Shown: positions 50,177-59,518, numbered from the stretch's first letter. The stretch: DNA of 64,000 bases from Salinirubrum litoreum (GCF_020567425.1 NZ_JAJCVJ010000001.1:1302001-1366000), one strand, 5' to 3'. Notes: generated by a model from the letters alone, not told the origin. Made by a program: numbers and translations.

Positions 50177-51208
50177 TCAGGCCCACGGGCGTTCGGTGAA
50201 CTCCCCCGCCTCGATCTCGCGTTCGATCTCTCTCCGAGTGTCGTCGTCCACGCTCACCAGATGACACAGCGGATGGCCCGGCGCGGCGACCGGATTCTGG
50301 AGGACCCCGACGATCAGGCCGGTGAACGGGGCGGCGACCCGGCGTTCCCCGCGCTTGAAGTGGTCGGTGATCGTGCAGATGGTGTCGTCCGCGTGGACCA
50401 GCGGGTGCTGGCCGTACTGCATCTCGACCAAGCCACCCCGGTCGGCCCGGAGCCACGTCTTCTCTCTCGCCTCGTCGATGACGCGCGACCACCCGGGCCA
50501 CGTCACCGGTTCGCCCGGCAGGAGTTCGAACTCCGCCAGGACCGACCGGACGCCCTCCAGCGCCCGGTCGATCAGCGCCGGCTGGAACCGGTGGGCGCGT
50601 CCCATCTCGACGGTGATCGCCGGGATACCGGCGTCGGTCGCGGTCCTCCGGAGTGACCCGGTGTCGCCCGCCCCTGCGAGGATCACGTTCGCACCGAACG
50701 CTCTGGCGAGTCGCCGGACCTCCGGGTCGGCCGTGTTCGCCCGGACGTGGTACATCGTCGTCCGGTTGCGCGTCGAGGTGTGGAAGTCCAAGAGGAGATC
50801 ACAGTTCGAGACGAACCGGCGGTAGATGACGTTCGCCATGCGTTCTGCGGTGTTCGAGCGCTCCTTGCCGGGGAACGACCGGTTCAGGTCCTGATCGTAG
50901 ATGGGCAGGTAGCGCTGCTGGGCGAGGTAGCCCGGGACGTTGCAGACGTGCAGACAGACGACGGTCCCGTGGAGTTCGGCCGGCCGGTAGGTGTCGGCGA
51001 CCTCCTGCAGAACTTTCACGCCGTTGAGTTCGTCGCCGTGGATCGCGGCCGTCATGCCGACCGTGGGGCCGGCGTGTTCACCGACGATCACCGTCACGGG
51101 AATCTCGACCGGGTCGCCGAGGTAGGTCTCGCCGACCTCGTAGCGCAGGTGGCGGATCTCGCCCGGTTGGACCTCCGCGTCGTATCGGAACGGTTCGGGG
51201 GCTGTCAC
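50177..51208 (-). CDS. Succinylglutamate desuccinylase/aspartoacylase-family enzyme (2)
   Basis: This 343-residue zinc hydrolase has AAIHGDELNGVKVLQEV (ligands H and E), NRSFPGKERSN and LLLDFHTSTRNRTT (third ligand). The C-terminal beta domain carries the usual APFTGLIVGVLQNP. The start is GTG at 51208; the open frame continues far upstream on this strand but lies opposite the zinc-finger gene and is not coding. It is only distantly related to the family member at 37515-38483, so the two likely have different substrates. Confidence 0.88.
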   Translation of the reverse strand: MTAPEPFRYDAEVQPGEIRHLRYEVGETYLGDPVEIPVTVIVGEHAGPTVGMTAAIHGDELNGVKVLQEVADTYRPAELHGTVVCLHVCNVPGYLAQQRYLPIYDQDLNRSFPGKERSNTAERMANVIYRRFVSNCDLLLDFHTSTRNRTTMYHVRANTADPEVRRLARAFGANVILAGAGDTGSLRRTATDAGIPAITVEMGRAHRFQPALIDRALEGVRSVLAEFELLPGEPVTWPGWSRVIDEAREKTWLRADRGGLVEMQYGQHPLVHADDTICTITDHFKRGERRVAAPFTGLIVGVLQNPVAAPGHPLCHLVSVDDDTRREIEREIEAGEFTERPWA

Positions 51209-51319
51209 GGTCGGGGTTCGCCCGTGGCCGGTATGAAGATTGGTGTGGACCGAGTCGGGGCACTCCCGGTCGGTTCGACCACCCGAAGGTCCATCTACGA
51301 GCACGCCCGACCCTCGGGT

Positions 51320-52636
51320 ATGAGCGACGACGGGACGACGGTCGCGTGCCCAGTCGAGGGGTGTGCGTTCCGGGACACGGCCTCGCTGGTCGCGGCCCAC
51401 GTCAACGGGAGCGAGGCCCCCGGCCACGACTGGCACGCGCTCCGGTTCGGCGGTCCCCGCGACTTCCTCCAGCAGGCGCGTCGAGGCTGGTTGGACGACG
51501 AGGCCGAGGGCGACGAGGACGAGGCCAACCGAGACGTTGCGGACTCGGCGGACGCCGAGCGGTCGGTGACCGACGACGAACCGGACAGATCGACCGAGAC
51601 CGAACGCGAGGGTACCGGCACGGCAGGCGGAGGCGCGGCCGAACCGGGGTCGGTTCCGGTCGGACAGGTCCGCTGTCCGGCAGACGGCTGTCACTACACC
51701 GGCGAACTGGCGTCGGTGAAGGCGCACGTCAGCGGGACCCGTGACGCGGCACACGACGCCGAGCGACTCCGCGAGCGCGGTATCTACCCCACGGAGGACG
51801 ACGTGAAGGGCGGTGTCGGTTCGGGTGATTCGACCGACTCGGGCGACGGTGCCGGAACGACGACCGACAGTGCCGGAACGACGACCGACAGTGCCGAAAC
51901 GACGACCGACAGAGCCGACGCCGACGCGTCGGCGTCGACGGACACGACCACCGAACGGGAGACTACGACGACCGACGACACAACCACCGCCACGACGACG
52001 GCCACCACGTCTCCGGCGACGACGAGCGCGAGCGAGGAGTCGCCGGAGTCCGAGGTGGCTGCCGGGACCGCCGACTCGACGAAGCCGACCGACGCCACCC
52101 GAATCACCGGCGACACGACGGTCGCGGAACTCCTCGATCTGCTCGACGCGGCCGAGTCGCGGGACCTGCCCGTCGACACGTCCGCAGTCGAGACCGCGCT
52201 GGTGCTCTGTGATCTCCTCTCGGACCTCGCCGAGGACCCCGACACCCGGACGCTCGTGGACGCCTACACGCTCGCCTCCGACCTCTCCTCGGAGGCCGGT
52301 GACGCCAGAACCGACCTCCGAGACGAACTCCTCGCCAGGACAGACACCGACGGTGAACTCGCCGGGGAGGTGGGTCGCGTGCGGCGCGTGACGCGCACCC
52401 GGCGGTCGCTGAAAGACGACGACGAGGTGCTCGCTCGACTGCGCGAGGCCGGCGTGGACGAGACGAGCGTCCTGCGGCCCGACTCGAAACGGGTCCGTGA
52501 GACACTCGACGCGGCGGACCTCCCCGAGTCGCTGGCGTTCGACGTGAGCGAGTCGAACTACGTCCAGAAGTCCGACAGCGACGCGGACGCGAAGCAGACG
52601 AGGCTGGCGGCACTCCGCCGACGGAGCGAGGAGTGA
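51320..52636 (+). CDS. Protein with two C2H2-like zinc fingers and a Thr-rich linker
   Basis: This 438-residue protein has a finger at C10/C15/H27/H36 (CPVEGC...) and a second at C119/C124/H136/H145 (CPADGC...), each of about 36 residues. Residues 165-245 are a Thr/Ser/Asp-rich low-complexity linker, partly encoded by 24-bp repeats. The C-terminal 170 residues are helical and charged. It may bind nucleic acid. Its stop overlaps the start of the next gene (TGATG). Confidence 0.8.
   Translation: MSDDGTTVACPVEGCAFRDTASLVAAHVNGSEAPGHDWHALRFGGPRDFLQQARRGWLDDEAEGDEDEANRDVADSADAERSVTDDEPDRSTETEREGTGTAGGGAAEPGSVPVGQVRCPADGCHYTGELASVKAHVSGTRDAAHDAERLRERGIYPTEDDVKGGVGSGDSTDSGDGAGTTTDSAGTTTDSAETTTDRADADASASTDTTTERETTTTDDTTTATTTATTSPATTSASEESPESEVAAGTADSTKPTDATRITGDTTVAELLDLLDAAESRDLPVDTSAVETALVLCDLLSDLAEDPDTRTLVDAYTLASDLSSEAGDARTDLRDELLARTDTDGELAGEVGRVRRVTRTRRSLKDDDEVLARLREAGVDETSVLRPDSKRVRETLDAADLPESLAFDVSESNYVQKSDSDADAKQTRLAALRRRSEE
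51840..51912 (+). repeat. In-frame 24-bp repeats in the zinc-finger gene
   Basis: Three near-identical copies of GTGCCGGAACGACGACCGAC plus ACA... encode the repeated Thr-Thr-Asp-Ser-Ala block. The frame is kept. Confidence 0.85.
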
Positions 52637-54060
52637 TGGCCGGCGACGACCCGACGTCGGGAGTCGACCACGACGCGGTCGACCTCGACACACCACTCAC
52701 GATCGGCGAGGTGACTCTCCCGAACCGCCTCTACCGCGCGCCACTCCTGGAGTGTGCCGGCACCGGTGCGGGCGCGGTGGACGCGCTGATCGAGGACCTC
52801 GAACCGGCGGCCGCGTCGGGGGCGGGACTGCTGTGTCAGGGCGCGACCATCGTCCGGCCGGAGGGTGGCTGTGCCGCCCCACAGATGACCCGCGTCTGTG
52901 ATCCGGCGTTCGTCTCCCGCCTCTCGCGACTCACGGACGTCGTCCACGACCACGGCGCTCGGATCGCGATCCAACTCGAACACGGCGGGCTCCGGGCGAT
53001 GGAGACGTGGCACGCCGAGTACCGCGAGGCGAACCCCGACCTCCGGCAGTTGGCGGTCTCCCGGCCGCCGCGACTCCTGCGACTCCTGGATCGGGTGGGG
53101 TTTCTCGACTACGACGCGCACGTCCTCTCGACCGACGAGGTGTACGAGTTGGCGGTGGACTTCGGTCGCTCGGCGGGGTACGCGGTCGACGCGGGCTACG
53201 ACGTGCTCCACCTCGCGGGCGCGAACATGGGCATCGTCCACCAGTTCCTCTCGCCCTTCTACAACCGGCGGGACGACGAGTTCGGCGACGGGGTGCGCTT
53301 CTTGGAGGTCGTCCACGACGAGATCAGGTCGCGGGCCGGCGACGTGCCGATCATGACGAAGGTGCCCGCCGAGACCGAAGCGCCGCCGATCGTGCGGCGG
53401 CGTCTGACGACCGACGACGCGGTGACGATCTGTCGACGACTGGCCGAGATCGGCTACGACGCGCTGGTACCGGTCAACGGGTCGACCTTCTGGGACGCGA
53501 GCATCGTGAAGGGAGCCTACCCGGAGCGAGCGTGGGCCGACGACCGGTTCCAGTCCGGCTACCGGGCGGCGTTCGGGAGTCGCTGGCGGGCGAAACTGGT
53601 CGCGCTCGGCAACTGGATCGAGGCGCAGGCGTACAGCTTCGACCCGGCGTGGAACGCCGACCTCTGTCGGCGAGTCCGGGACGTGGTCGACGTGCCGGTG
53701 CTGTGTGAGGGCGGGATTCGAGAGCGCGGGGAGATGGACGACCTGCTGGGTGACGCGGCGGACGCGGTCGGGATGGCCCGCCCCTTCTACGCCGAACCGC
53801 GTCTGCCGGCGCGGTTGTTGGACGACTCGGCGGCGGGGACGCGCGCGGTCTGTGAGAGCTGTAACAACTGCGCCGTGCCGCAGGCGACCGGCGAGGCCGG
53901 CGTCTGCCGGACACCCGGAGTGCTGGCCGAGGCGGGGCGACTGCGGAAGGCGGGGGCGTACGACCGTGAAACCGGTAGCCAGGACGAGGAGGTGTCCGAC
54001 GGCCGGGGCGAACGGGGCACCGGCAGAGGCGCGTCGGACGACGATCGGCAGGACCCGTGA
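52636..54060 (+). CDS. Old Yellow Enzyme / 2,4-dienoyl-CoA reductase-like flavoprotein
   Basis: This 474-residue protein has an FMN TIM barrel: TIGEVTLPNRLYRAPL at the start, IQLEHGGLRAM, and an FMN phosphate site VLCEGGIRERGE and AVGMARPFYAEP near 350-385. The cysteines C406/C409/C412 (CESCNNC) with a fourth near 424 resemble the Fe-S motif of dienoyl-CoA reductase. The C-terminal FAD/NAD domain of that enzyme is absent, however, and only a disordered tail follows. The start overlaps the preceding stop. Confidence 0.85.
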   Translation: MAGDDPTSGVDHDAVDLDTPLTIGEVTLPNRLYRAPLLECAGTGAGAVDALIEDLEPAAASGAGLLCQGATIVRPEGGCAAPQMTRVCDPAFVSRLSRLTDVVHDHGARIAIQLEHGGLRAMETWHAEYREANPDLRQLAVSRPPRLLRLLDRVGFLDYDAHVLSTDEVYELAVDFGRSAGYAVDAGYDVLHLAGANMGIVHQFLSPFYNRRDDEFGDGVRFLEVVHDEIRSRAGDVPIMTKVPAETEAPPIVRRRLTTDDAVTICRRLAEIGYDALVPVNGSTFWDASIVKGAYPERAWADDRFQSGYRAAFGSRWRAKLVALGNWIEAQAYSFDPAWNADLCRRVRDVVDVPVLCEGGIRERGEMDDLLGDAADAVGMARPFYAEPRLPARLLDDSAAGTRAVCESCNNCAVPQATGEAGVCRTPGVLAEAGRLRKAGAYDRETGSQDEEVSDGRGERGTGRGASDDDRQDP

Positions 54061-54144
54061 TACTGTGGTGTGTGTGGCCGACTTCGGCTCTCCCTCGGCA
54101 GGAAATCCCAAGTTGTTATATCCGGCGACGGGAATGACCCGGTA

Positions 54145-54519
54145 ATGGTGCGCGACCCGCGTGCGCGGGACGAACTCGACCCCGAGGTCGTCCTCGACGC
54201 GCTCGACGACGCGGACGCACGATCCATCATCAGAGCGTTAGACGAACCCATGACCGCAAGTGAACTCTCGGATGCCTGTGACATCCCGTTGTCCACGACG
54301 TACCGAAAACTGGACCTGCTGACCGAGGCGTCGCTCCTCTTGGAAGGGACGGAAGTCCGGTCGGACGGCCACCACACGACTCGGTACGAGGTGGCCTTCG
54401 AGGAGGTGCGGATCGCACTCGACGAGGAACGTCGCTTCGAGATCGCGGTCGAACAGCGCGACCGGAGCGCCGAGGAACGGCTCGCGGACATGTGGTCGCA
54501 AGTGAGGAGGGAGACCTGA
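54145..54519 (+). CDS. Winged-helix (ArsR-like) regulator
   Basis: This 124-residue protein begins ARDELDPEVVLDALDDADAR and has the HTH ASELSDACDIPLSTTYRKLD (residues 38-57). A wing follows with GTEVRSDGHHTTRYEV, then a charged C-terminal helix. This is the haloarchaeal HTH class commonly paired with a small membrane protein. Its stop overlaps the next start (TGATG), so the two form a translationally coupled pair. Confidence 0.85.
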   Translation: MVRDPRARDELDPEVVLDALDDADARSIIRALDEPMTASELSDACDIPLSTTYRKLDLLTEASLLLEGTEVRSDGHHTTRYEVAFEEVRIALDEERRFEIAVEQRDRSAEERLADMWSQVRRET

Positions 54520-54812
54520 TGGGACACACGGCAGCCTCGGCGACGGTCAGCACCGCGATCATCATCGTCAAGACGATCATCCTCGTCCTCGGCGGCCTGA
54601 TCACCTACTTCAGTCTGAAGGCCTACCGCCGGACCGACGCCCGGCCGCTCGGCCTGCTCTCGCTCGGGTTCGGGATCATCACCTTCGGCGCGGCGGTCGC
54701 CGGCGCGATACACATGTTTCTGGACATCACCCTCGCAGAGGGTGTGCTGGTGGACGCCGTCGTGACGATGCTCGGGCTGATGGTGATCACGTACTCGCTG
54801 TACGCTCGGTAG
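54519..54812 (+). CDS. Small membrane protein coupled to the HTH gene (DUF7521-like)
   Basis: This 97-residue protein has three hydrophobic helices (about 10-32, 45-67, 75-94) and the motif FSLKAYRRTDARPLGLLSLG after the first. It is coupled to the upstream HTH gene by a TGATG overlap, an arrangement seen repeatedly in haloarchaea (DUF7521, by memory). The membrane protein may modulate the regulator; this is inference. Confidence 0.8.
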   Translation: MGHTAASATVSTAIIIVKTIILVLGGLITYFSLKAYRRTDARPLGLLSLGFGIITFGAAVAGAIHMFLDITLAEGVLVDAVVTMLGLMVITYSLYAR

Positions 54813-54982
54813 GACGCTGTCGATGTTGGGTCGCGGTTTCTGGCGGTGCGTTCTCCGGTGACTGCCGGGTTCGTGGGCTCTAGCAACTGGTCGAGGAGTG
54901 TGACGACACCCCGGATCGTGGACTGCGACAGCACTCGGACCGCGACTCAGAACACGACAGCACCCGCGACCGCGACAGCACC

Positions 54983-55060
54983 ACACCTCGTCCTCCCCAG
55001 CCTCGAGGACCTCTCCGCACCACCCGGTCCCCTCCCTCGCGCGCGTCGGGCGCGCGCCGG
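54983..55060 (+). repeat. Two-hairpin unit of composite locus F
   Basis: GGACC (55007-55011) pairs with GGTCC (55026-55030) around CTCTCCGCACCACC. CTCCCTCGCGCGCG follows, then a second stem CGCGCG/CGCGCG across TCGGG. The first stem is shorter than in other copies. Confidence 0.6.
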
Positions 55061-55162
55061 GTCGTGAGTGAAATCCCACGCCACAGTCGTCACCCGATCA
55101 CGCTTCGACAACCGGAACCCACACGGGACGCGATCTGCCGACGCCCGGAACCGGGCAGTGTC

Positions 55163-55291
55163 CGAGCGAGACCGGAGGTCTCGCCAGCAGTCGGCGCGGC
55201 GCGCCGACGACAGAGCGAGAGCGAAACTCTCGCCAGCAACCGGCGTGGAGCACCGGTGACGAAGGCTCCTCAGAGCGTACCGCTGACAGTG
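55163..55291 (-). repeat. Inverted copy of the locus D hairpin array
   Basis: Read on the minus strand this matches much of 36725-36985. It has GTCAGC...GCTCTGA, GAGCCTTCGTCACCGG, GCCGGTTGCTGGCGAGAG, CTCTGTCGTCGGCGCG and GACTGCTGGCGAGACCTCCG in the same order. Several helix changes are matched on both sides. Its orientation is opposite to the surrounding composite repeat, supporting independent mobility of this module. Confidence 0.7.
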
Positions 55292-55463
55292 GTCGAGACG
55301 CCGGGGGCTTTCACCCCTCGTCTTCCGCAACCGATCCGACCGAGGTGTCTGCAACTGATCCCACCAAGTTCACGTCACCAACCGAGTCCACCGAGTCCTC
55401 CACGACAGCGTACCCAACCCTCTCACACTCATCTCCACCGGACTCAGCCGACCACCAGCCCCG

Positions 55464-55874
55464 TCACCGATCCTCGACGATCTCGGCTTCGAACTCCCGA
55501 ACGCGTTCCCGCCACGCCTCGGGCACGCGCGTCGGCGTCCCGTCTTCACCCAGCACCACCTGCGTCGTCTCGCAGGTCGCCGCCACCTCGCCGTCCGCCA
55601 GCACCTCGGAGGCCATGATAAAACTCGACCCCCCGACCTCGGCGACGCGAACGCGCACCGTCACCGACTGCCCCTGCGTGATCGGGCGCTCGTAGTCCAG
55701 TTCGAGGTGTGCGAGCACCATGTTCAGTGCGTCGAGGTCCATCTCGAACACGTCGTCGAAGTAGTCCATCCGCGCCTGCTCACAGTAACTCGCGTACACC
55801 GCGTTGTTGACGTGGCCCATCGGGTCCAGATCGCGGTAGCGCGTCGGGATCTGCGTCTCGTACCGGAAGGTCAT
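55464..55874 (-). CDS. Acyl-CoA thioesterase (hot-dog fold, 4HBT)
   Basis: This 136-residue hot-dog protein has the catalytic aspartate D17 in RDLDPMGHVNNAVYASYCEQ, the signature of 4-hydroxybenzoyl-CoA thioesterase-type enzymes. SVTVRVRVAEVGGSSFIM forms the central strand. It hydrolyses an acyl-CoA. It lies 74 bases downstream of the liv/KAS III-like operon on the same strand and may be transcribed with it. Confidence 0.9.
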   Translation of the reverse strand: MTFRYETQIPTRYRDLDPMGHVNNAVYASYCEQARMDYFDDVFEMDLDALNMVLAHLELDYERPITQGQSVTVRVRVAEVGGSSFIMASEVLADGEVAATCETTQVVLGEDGTPTRVPEAWRERVREFEAEIVEDR

Positions 55875-55948
55875 ACGCCGAGGTGTCCGGGGAGCGCGCT
55901 AAAGCCTGCGATTCCGGGAGCAGAAGAGGTCGGATCCTGCGTCACCCG

Positions 55949-57034
55949 TCAGCCCTGCCACTCGATCACGGTCGCGGCCCACGTGTAGCCGGTCCCGGCC
56001 GCGAGAAACAGCACCAGATCGCCCGACTCGACGCGACCGAGGTCTCTCCCCCGATCCAGCGCGAGCGTCTGGTCGGCACTCTGGACGTGGCCGAACTCGT
56101 CGAGGTAGTAGCCGCCCGACTCGCCGAGACCGAGTTCCGAGAGCAGGTAGTCGTGGAACGACCGCTTCATGTGCGTCAGCGCGACGAAGTCCAGGTCGGC
56201 GCGGTCGTAGCCCGACTTCGCCAACGCCTCGTCGGCGACCGACAGGAAGGCGGGCGCGCTCACGTCCGCGAGTCGCTCCTTCATGTCGTCCGGGTCCGGC
56301 ACGTCCAGCGTGTGGCCGCCGGCCTCGACCGTCTCGTGGCTCGCCGGGCGTTTCGACCCGCCGGCGGGCATCACCACGTCCAGCGAGAAACTGCCGTCCG
56401 TGACGGCCGCCGACTCGCGGACGCGGCCCCTGCTTCGCTCTTCTCTCGGGTCGGCTTCCAGCACCAGCGCCGACCCGCCGGAGCCGAAGTTGAACATGAA
56501 CGAGGCGTCCTCGTTCGCGTAGTCCACCAGGTCCTCCTCCCTGCTGGCGGTCACGAGCAGCGCGTTCTCGACATCGGCGACGCGCAGTTGTGCGGCGGTG
56601 TGCCGGATCGCGATCGGTGCGCCGGCACAGAGCGCGTAGCTCTCGTGTGCGTAGGCGTCCTCGGCACCCAACCGTTCCGCGACGTTCGCGGCGGCGCTCC
56701 ACACCACGTGGTCTTTGAACTCGCTGCCGTGAAAGAGCACGAGATCCAGATCGGTCGCAGCGAGTCCGGCGTCGGCCAGTGCCCGCCGACCGGCCCGGAC
56801 CGACATGTCGGTCACGTGGTCGTCGTCGCCGGCGACGCGCTTCTCGCGGACACCCATCTTCTCGACGACGACGTCCTCGGGGATGCCGCTCGCCTCGGCG
56901 ATCGCCGACCCGGTGACGATCTCCTCCGGCACGTCCACGCCGTAGCCGGTGATCGCCACCTCGCGGCCGAGCGTCTCGGTCGAACCGGCGATCGCGTCCC
57001 GGTCGTCGGTGGCGTCCGCGTCCGACTCATTCAT
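55949..57034 (-). CDS. KAS III-like (thiolase-fold) condensing enzyme
   Basis: This 361-residue thiolase-fold protein has the nucleophile C136 in ESYALCAGAP and a histidine in VALTHMKRSFHD near 290. The usual GN asparagine is replaced: the third motif reads YLDEFGHVQSADQ. It therefore retains Cys but departs from classical KAS III, which uses Cys-His-Asn. Archaea have no FabH-driven fatty acid synthesis, so it probably condenses or transfers another acyl group. It overlaps livM by 4 bases and ends the liv operon. Confidence 0.82.
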   Translation of the reverse strand: MNESDADATDDRDAIAGSTETLGREVAITGYGVDVPEEIVTGSAIAEASGIPEDVVVEKMGVREKRVAGDDDHVTDMSVRAGRRALADAGLAATDLDLVLFHGSEFKDHVVWSAAANVAERLGAEDAYAHESYALCAGAPIAIRHTAAQLRVADVENALLVTASREEDLVDYANEDASFMFNFGSGGSALVLEADPREERSRGRVRESAAVTDGSFSLDVVMPAGGSKRPASHETVEAGGHTLDVPDPDDMKERLADVSAPAFLSVADEALAKSGYDRADLDFVALTHMKRSFHDYLLSELGLGESGGYYLDEFGHVQSADQTLALDRGRDLGRVESGDLVLFLAAGTGYTWAATVIEWQG

Positions 57035-58443
57035 CGCAGATACCTCCGCAGGTGCGCCGGCAGGTGTTTGCCGACCGGCCCGCCGACGCGCTGGCGGACC
57101 GTCCCCAGCAACCCGTCGGGGACGAACAGCACGAACAGCACGAAGACGATACCGACGTACAGTGCGGCGTGGCCGTTCAGGAACGTCTCGATGGTCCCGC
57201 CGACGGTCAGTCCGTTGTAGAGTTCTGTCGCCAGCACGCCCTCGCCGAGCGTGTCGCGGAGCCACGGCAGGAGGCCGCCCCCCTCGCCGGACTTCGAGAG
57301 GAACTCCCGGACCGACTCGTCGAACAGGCGTCCGAACAGTGGCCCGGCCAGCGTCCCGAAGCCGCCGATGATCGACGCGAGCAGGGCGTCACCGGCCACG
57401 AGGAAGTAGAAGGTCCCCTCGGGCGCGACGGACCGCTTGAAGCCGGCCAGCAGGCCGCCAGCGACCCCCGCGAAGAAGGCGCTGATGGCGAACGCGCCGA
57501 GTTTGTAGCGGAAGGTGTTGTAGCCGACCGCCTTCGCGCGCTCCTCGTTCTCCCGGATGGCGATCATGACGCGCCCGAACGGCGAGTGGATGATCCTCTG
57601 CATGGCGAAGTAGCAGACCAACACGACGAGGCCGACCATGTAGTAGGAGACGCCGGTGCCGGTGAACTCGACGAAGCCGAGTGCCACCGAGTCGCCCGCC
57701 AGTCGGCCGATTGCGAGGTTCAGCGCGTCCACACCCGGTACCCCGACCTCGAAGCCCGAGACGCCGCCGGGCACCGCCACGCCGTCACGCGGGTTCGAGC
57801 CGACGTAGTCCCAGTCGCGGACGAAGACGTACAGCACCTGCGAGAAGCCGAGCGTGATCATGGCGAAGTAGACGCCCGTCAGTCGGAACGACACCGCGCC
57901 GATCAGCACGGCGAGCACCGCCGCGAGCAACCCCGCGACGAGCAACAGGAGCATGAACGGTGTCTCGGGGCCGACCAGCGGGACCTTCCCGTTCGCGGCC
58001 AGCACGACCGCGTAGGCCCCCGCGCCGTAGAACGCGGCGTGGCCGAAGGAGAGGTAGCCGGTGTACCCCGAGATGAAGTCGAACGACATGGCGAACAGGG
58101 CGAAGTAGAACACCGTCACCATCGTCGTCACCTGCGGGAGGATGGCGGTCATCTCCGCGCCGACCGGCGAGTTCACCAGCACGTCGTAGATGCCGGGGTA
58201 GGCCGCGAGGAGGACGACGACCGCGACGTGGACGAGGTGGTCCTGCAGGTACTGGACCGGCCACGAGAAATCGGTCTCGTCGGCAGTGTCCGCTGTCGTC
58301 TCGTCGGCCGACGACTCGGTGACGCCGCCGTCGGTGACGGCCTCGGTCGACGTGTCGTCCGCGTCGATTTCGACAGAGGACTCGGTGGTCTCGACAGACT
58401 GCTCCTCGGTCTCGTCGTGGGGTGCCGACTCGTCGGAGCTAAT
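57031..58443 (-). CDS. livM: Branched-chain-type ABC transporter permease LivM (AUU start)
   Basis: This permease of 8-10 helices has the family segment FDFISGYTGYLSFGHAAFYG and the EAA-like loop IRENEERAKAVGYNTFRYKL. The first ATG/GTG start (GTG at 58182) would cut into the first helix (VHVAVVVLLAAYPGIYDVLV). The frame is open 87 codons further to an ATT at 58443-58441 that overlaps the livH stop (ATTAG). That ATT follows GGAGGTG by a few bases and yields (M)SSDESAP, like haloarchaeal LivM starts. I take AUU as the start; 57031-58182 is the conservative alternative. Confidence 0.82.
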   Translation of the reverse strand: MSSDESAPHDETEEQSVETTESSVEIDADDTSTEAVTDGGVTESSADETTADTADETDFSWPVQYLQDHLVHVAVVVLLAAYPGIYDVLVNSPVGAEMTAILPQVTTMVTVFYFALFAMSFDFISGYTGYLSFGHAAFYGAGAYAVVLAANGKVPLVGPETPFMLLLLVAGLLAAVLAVLIGAVSFRLTGVYFAMITLGFSQVLYVFVRDWDYVGSNPRDGVAVPGGVSGFEVGVPGVDALNLAIGRLAGDSVALGFVEFTGTGVSYYMVGLVVLVCYFAMQRIIHSPFGRVMIAIRENEERAKAVGYNTFRYKLGAFAISAFFAGVAGGLLAGFKRSVAPEGTFYFLVAGDALLASIIGGFGTLAGPLFGRLFDESVREFLSKSGEGGGLLPWLRDTLGEGVLATELYNGLTVGGTIETFLNGHAALYVGIVFVLFVLFVPDGLLGTVRQRVGGPVGKHLPAHLRRYLR

Positions 58444-59518
58444 GGCCCCCCACCTCCTCGACGCCGAAGATACCCTGTGGCTTCACGATCAGCATCAGCA
58501 CGAGGATCAGGAAGATGGTCATCTGCGGCAGACCGGTGAAGTTCACCGCGTTCTGGAACCACCACGTCATCGAGGCGTCGACCAGTCCGACGAGCAGGCC
58601 GGCGACGACCGTCCCCCGGAAGGTGCCGAGGCCGCCGACGATGACGACGACGAACGCCGGGAGCAGGGTCTCGGCGGCCAGCGGGACCGACGCGCCCCAG
58701 CGCGGGTCCCACATCAGGAAGACGCCCGCGATGCCGGCGATGCCGGCCCCGAGTGCGAAGACGACGGTGAAGGTCCGGCGCACGTCGATGCCGAGCGCCT
58801 GTGCCATCTCGGTGTCCTCGCTCCCGGCCCGGATGTAGAGGCCGTAGCGCGTCTGCGTCAGGAAGCCGTAGATGCCCGCGACCGTGACGACGCCCGCGAG
58901 AATCTGGAAGCCGGCCAGCCCCGAGGCGTTGATCGGGCCGAGCGGGAGCGACTGGGTGAGGATCGCGGGCTTCGTCGCCAGCGCGGCCTGCCAGTCCGAG
59001 ATGGGTTGCAGTCCGTAGAAGGCGACGACGATGCGGGCCAGTTCGTCCAGCGTCAGCGTGACGCCGAAGGTCAGCAGGATCTGGTAGATCGGCGGCCGGT
59101 CGTACAGCCGCCGGATCAGCCCGACCTCCAGCACGCCGCCGAGTGCGATCAACAGTCCGAAGACGACCACGATGGCGACGAAGAACAGCGCGAGGCGACC
59201 GAGCGACCCCGTCGCGCTCCCGACGAGCAGGACCATCACCAGTCCACCGAGGTACGCACCGATCATCGTCAGCGAGCCGTGCGCGAAGTTCAACACGCCC
59301 ATCAGTCCGAAGATCAGCGTCAGTCCAGCCGCCAGCATGATGTAGAGGGCGGCCTTCGCCAGGCCGTTGACGACCACCGACGCCAGCGTCTCGGGCGCGA
59401 GGAAGTCCACGAGCGCCTCGAAGAAGCCGACGAGGGGGACGGTCGCGTCGAGGGCAGTCGCCGACGCGAGCGTGATCGGTTCGAACAGTGTGGTGAGTAG
59501 GAGTGCGGTGAGCGTCAT
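58439..59518 (-). CDS. livH: Branched-chain-type ABC transporter permease LivH
   Basis: This 359-residue permease has about nine helices. It has the LivH pattern GLTLIFGLMGVLNFAHGSLT near residue 64, and the IRAGSEDTEMAQALGIDVRR coupling loop, which contacts the ATPases. It overlaps livF by 4 bases at its start and livM by 5 at its end. The first 45 residues form an extra N-terminal segment. Confidence 0.93.
   Translation of the reverse strand: MTLTALLLTTLFEPITLASATALDATVPLVGFFEALVDFLAPETLASVVVNGLAKAALYIMLAAGLTLIFGLMGVLNFAHGSLTMIGAYLGGLVMVLLVGSATGSLGRLALFFVAIVVVFGLLIALGGVLEVGLIRRLYDRPPIYQILLTFGVTLTLDELARIVVAFYGLQPISDWQAALATKPAILTQSLPLGPINASGLAGFQILAGVVTVAGIYGFLTQTRYGLYIRAGSEDTEMAQALGIDVRRTFTVVFALGAGIAGIAGVFLMWDPRWGASVPLAAETLLPAFVVVIVGGLGTFRGTVVAGLLVGLVDASMTWWFQNAVNFTGLPQMTIFLILVLMLIVKPQGIFGVEEVGGH

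Larger units (their letters stand above)
54900..55420 (+). repeat. Composite intergenic repeat, locus F (rearranged)
   Basis: In this 650-base gap the degenerate array (about 54925-54980) and two-hairpin unit (54983-55060) are followed by an inverted copy of the hairpin array (55163-55291). After it comes only the 3' end of the structured element (GCCGGGGGCTTTCACC, about 55299-55315). Short repeats such as ACCGAGTCCACCGAGTCC form a tail. The 5' half of the structured element has been lost or replaced by the hairpin array. Confidence 0.75.

Noticed and set aside
50177-52696. An 839-codon open frame on the minus strand
   Set aside because: Only its last 343 codons (the aspartoacylase-family enzyme) look like a protein. 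The rest lies antisense to the zinc-finger gene and is open only because of high GC content.
57031-58182. livM starting at the internal GTG (58182)
   Set aside because: It would remove most of the first membrane helix and leave a 257-base gap in an operon where all other genes abut or overlap; kept only as a conservative alternative.
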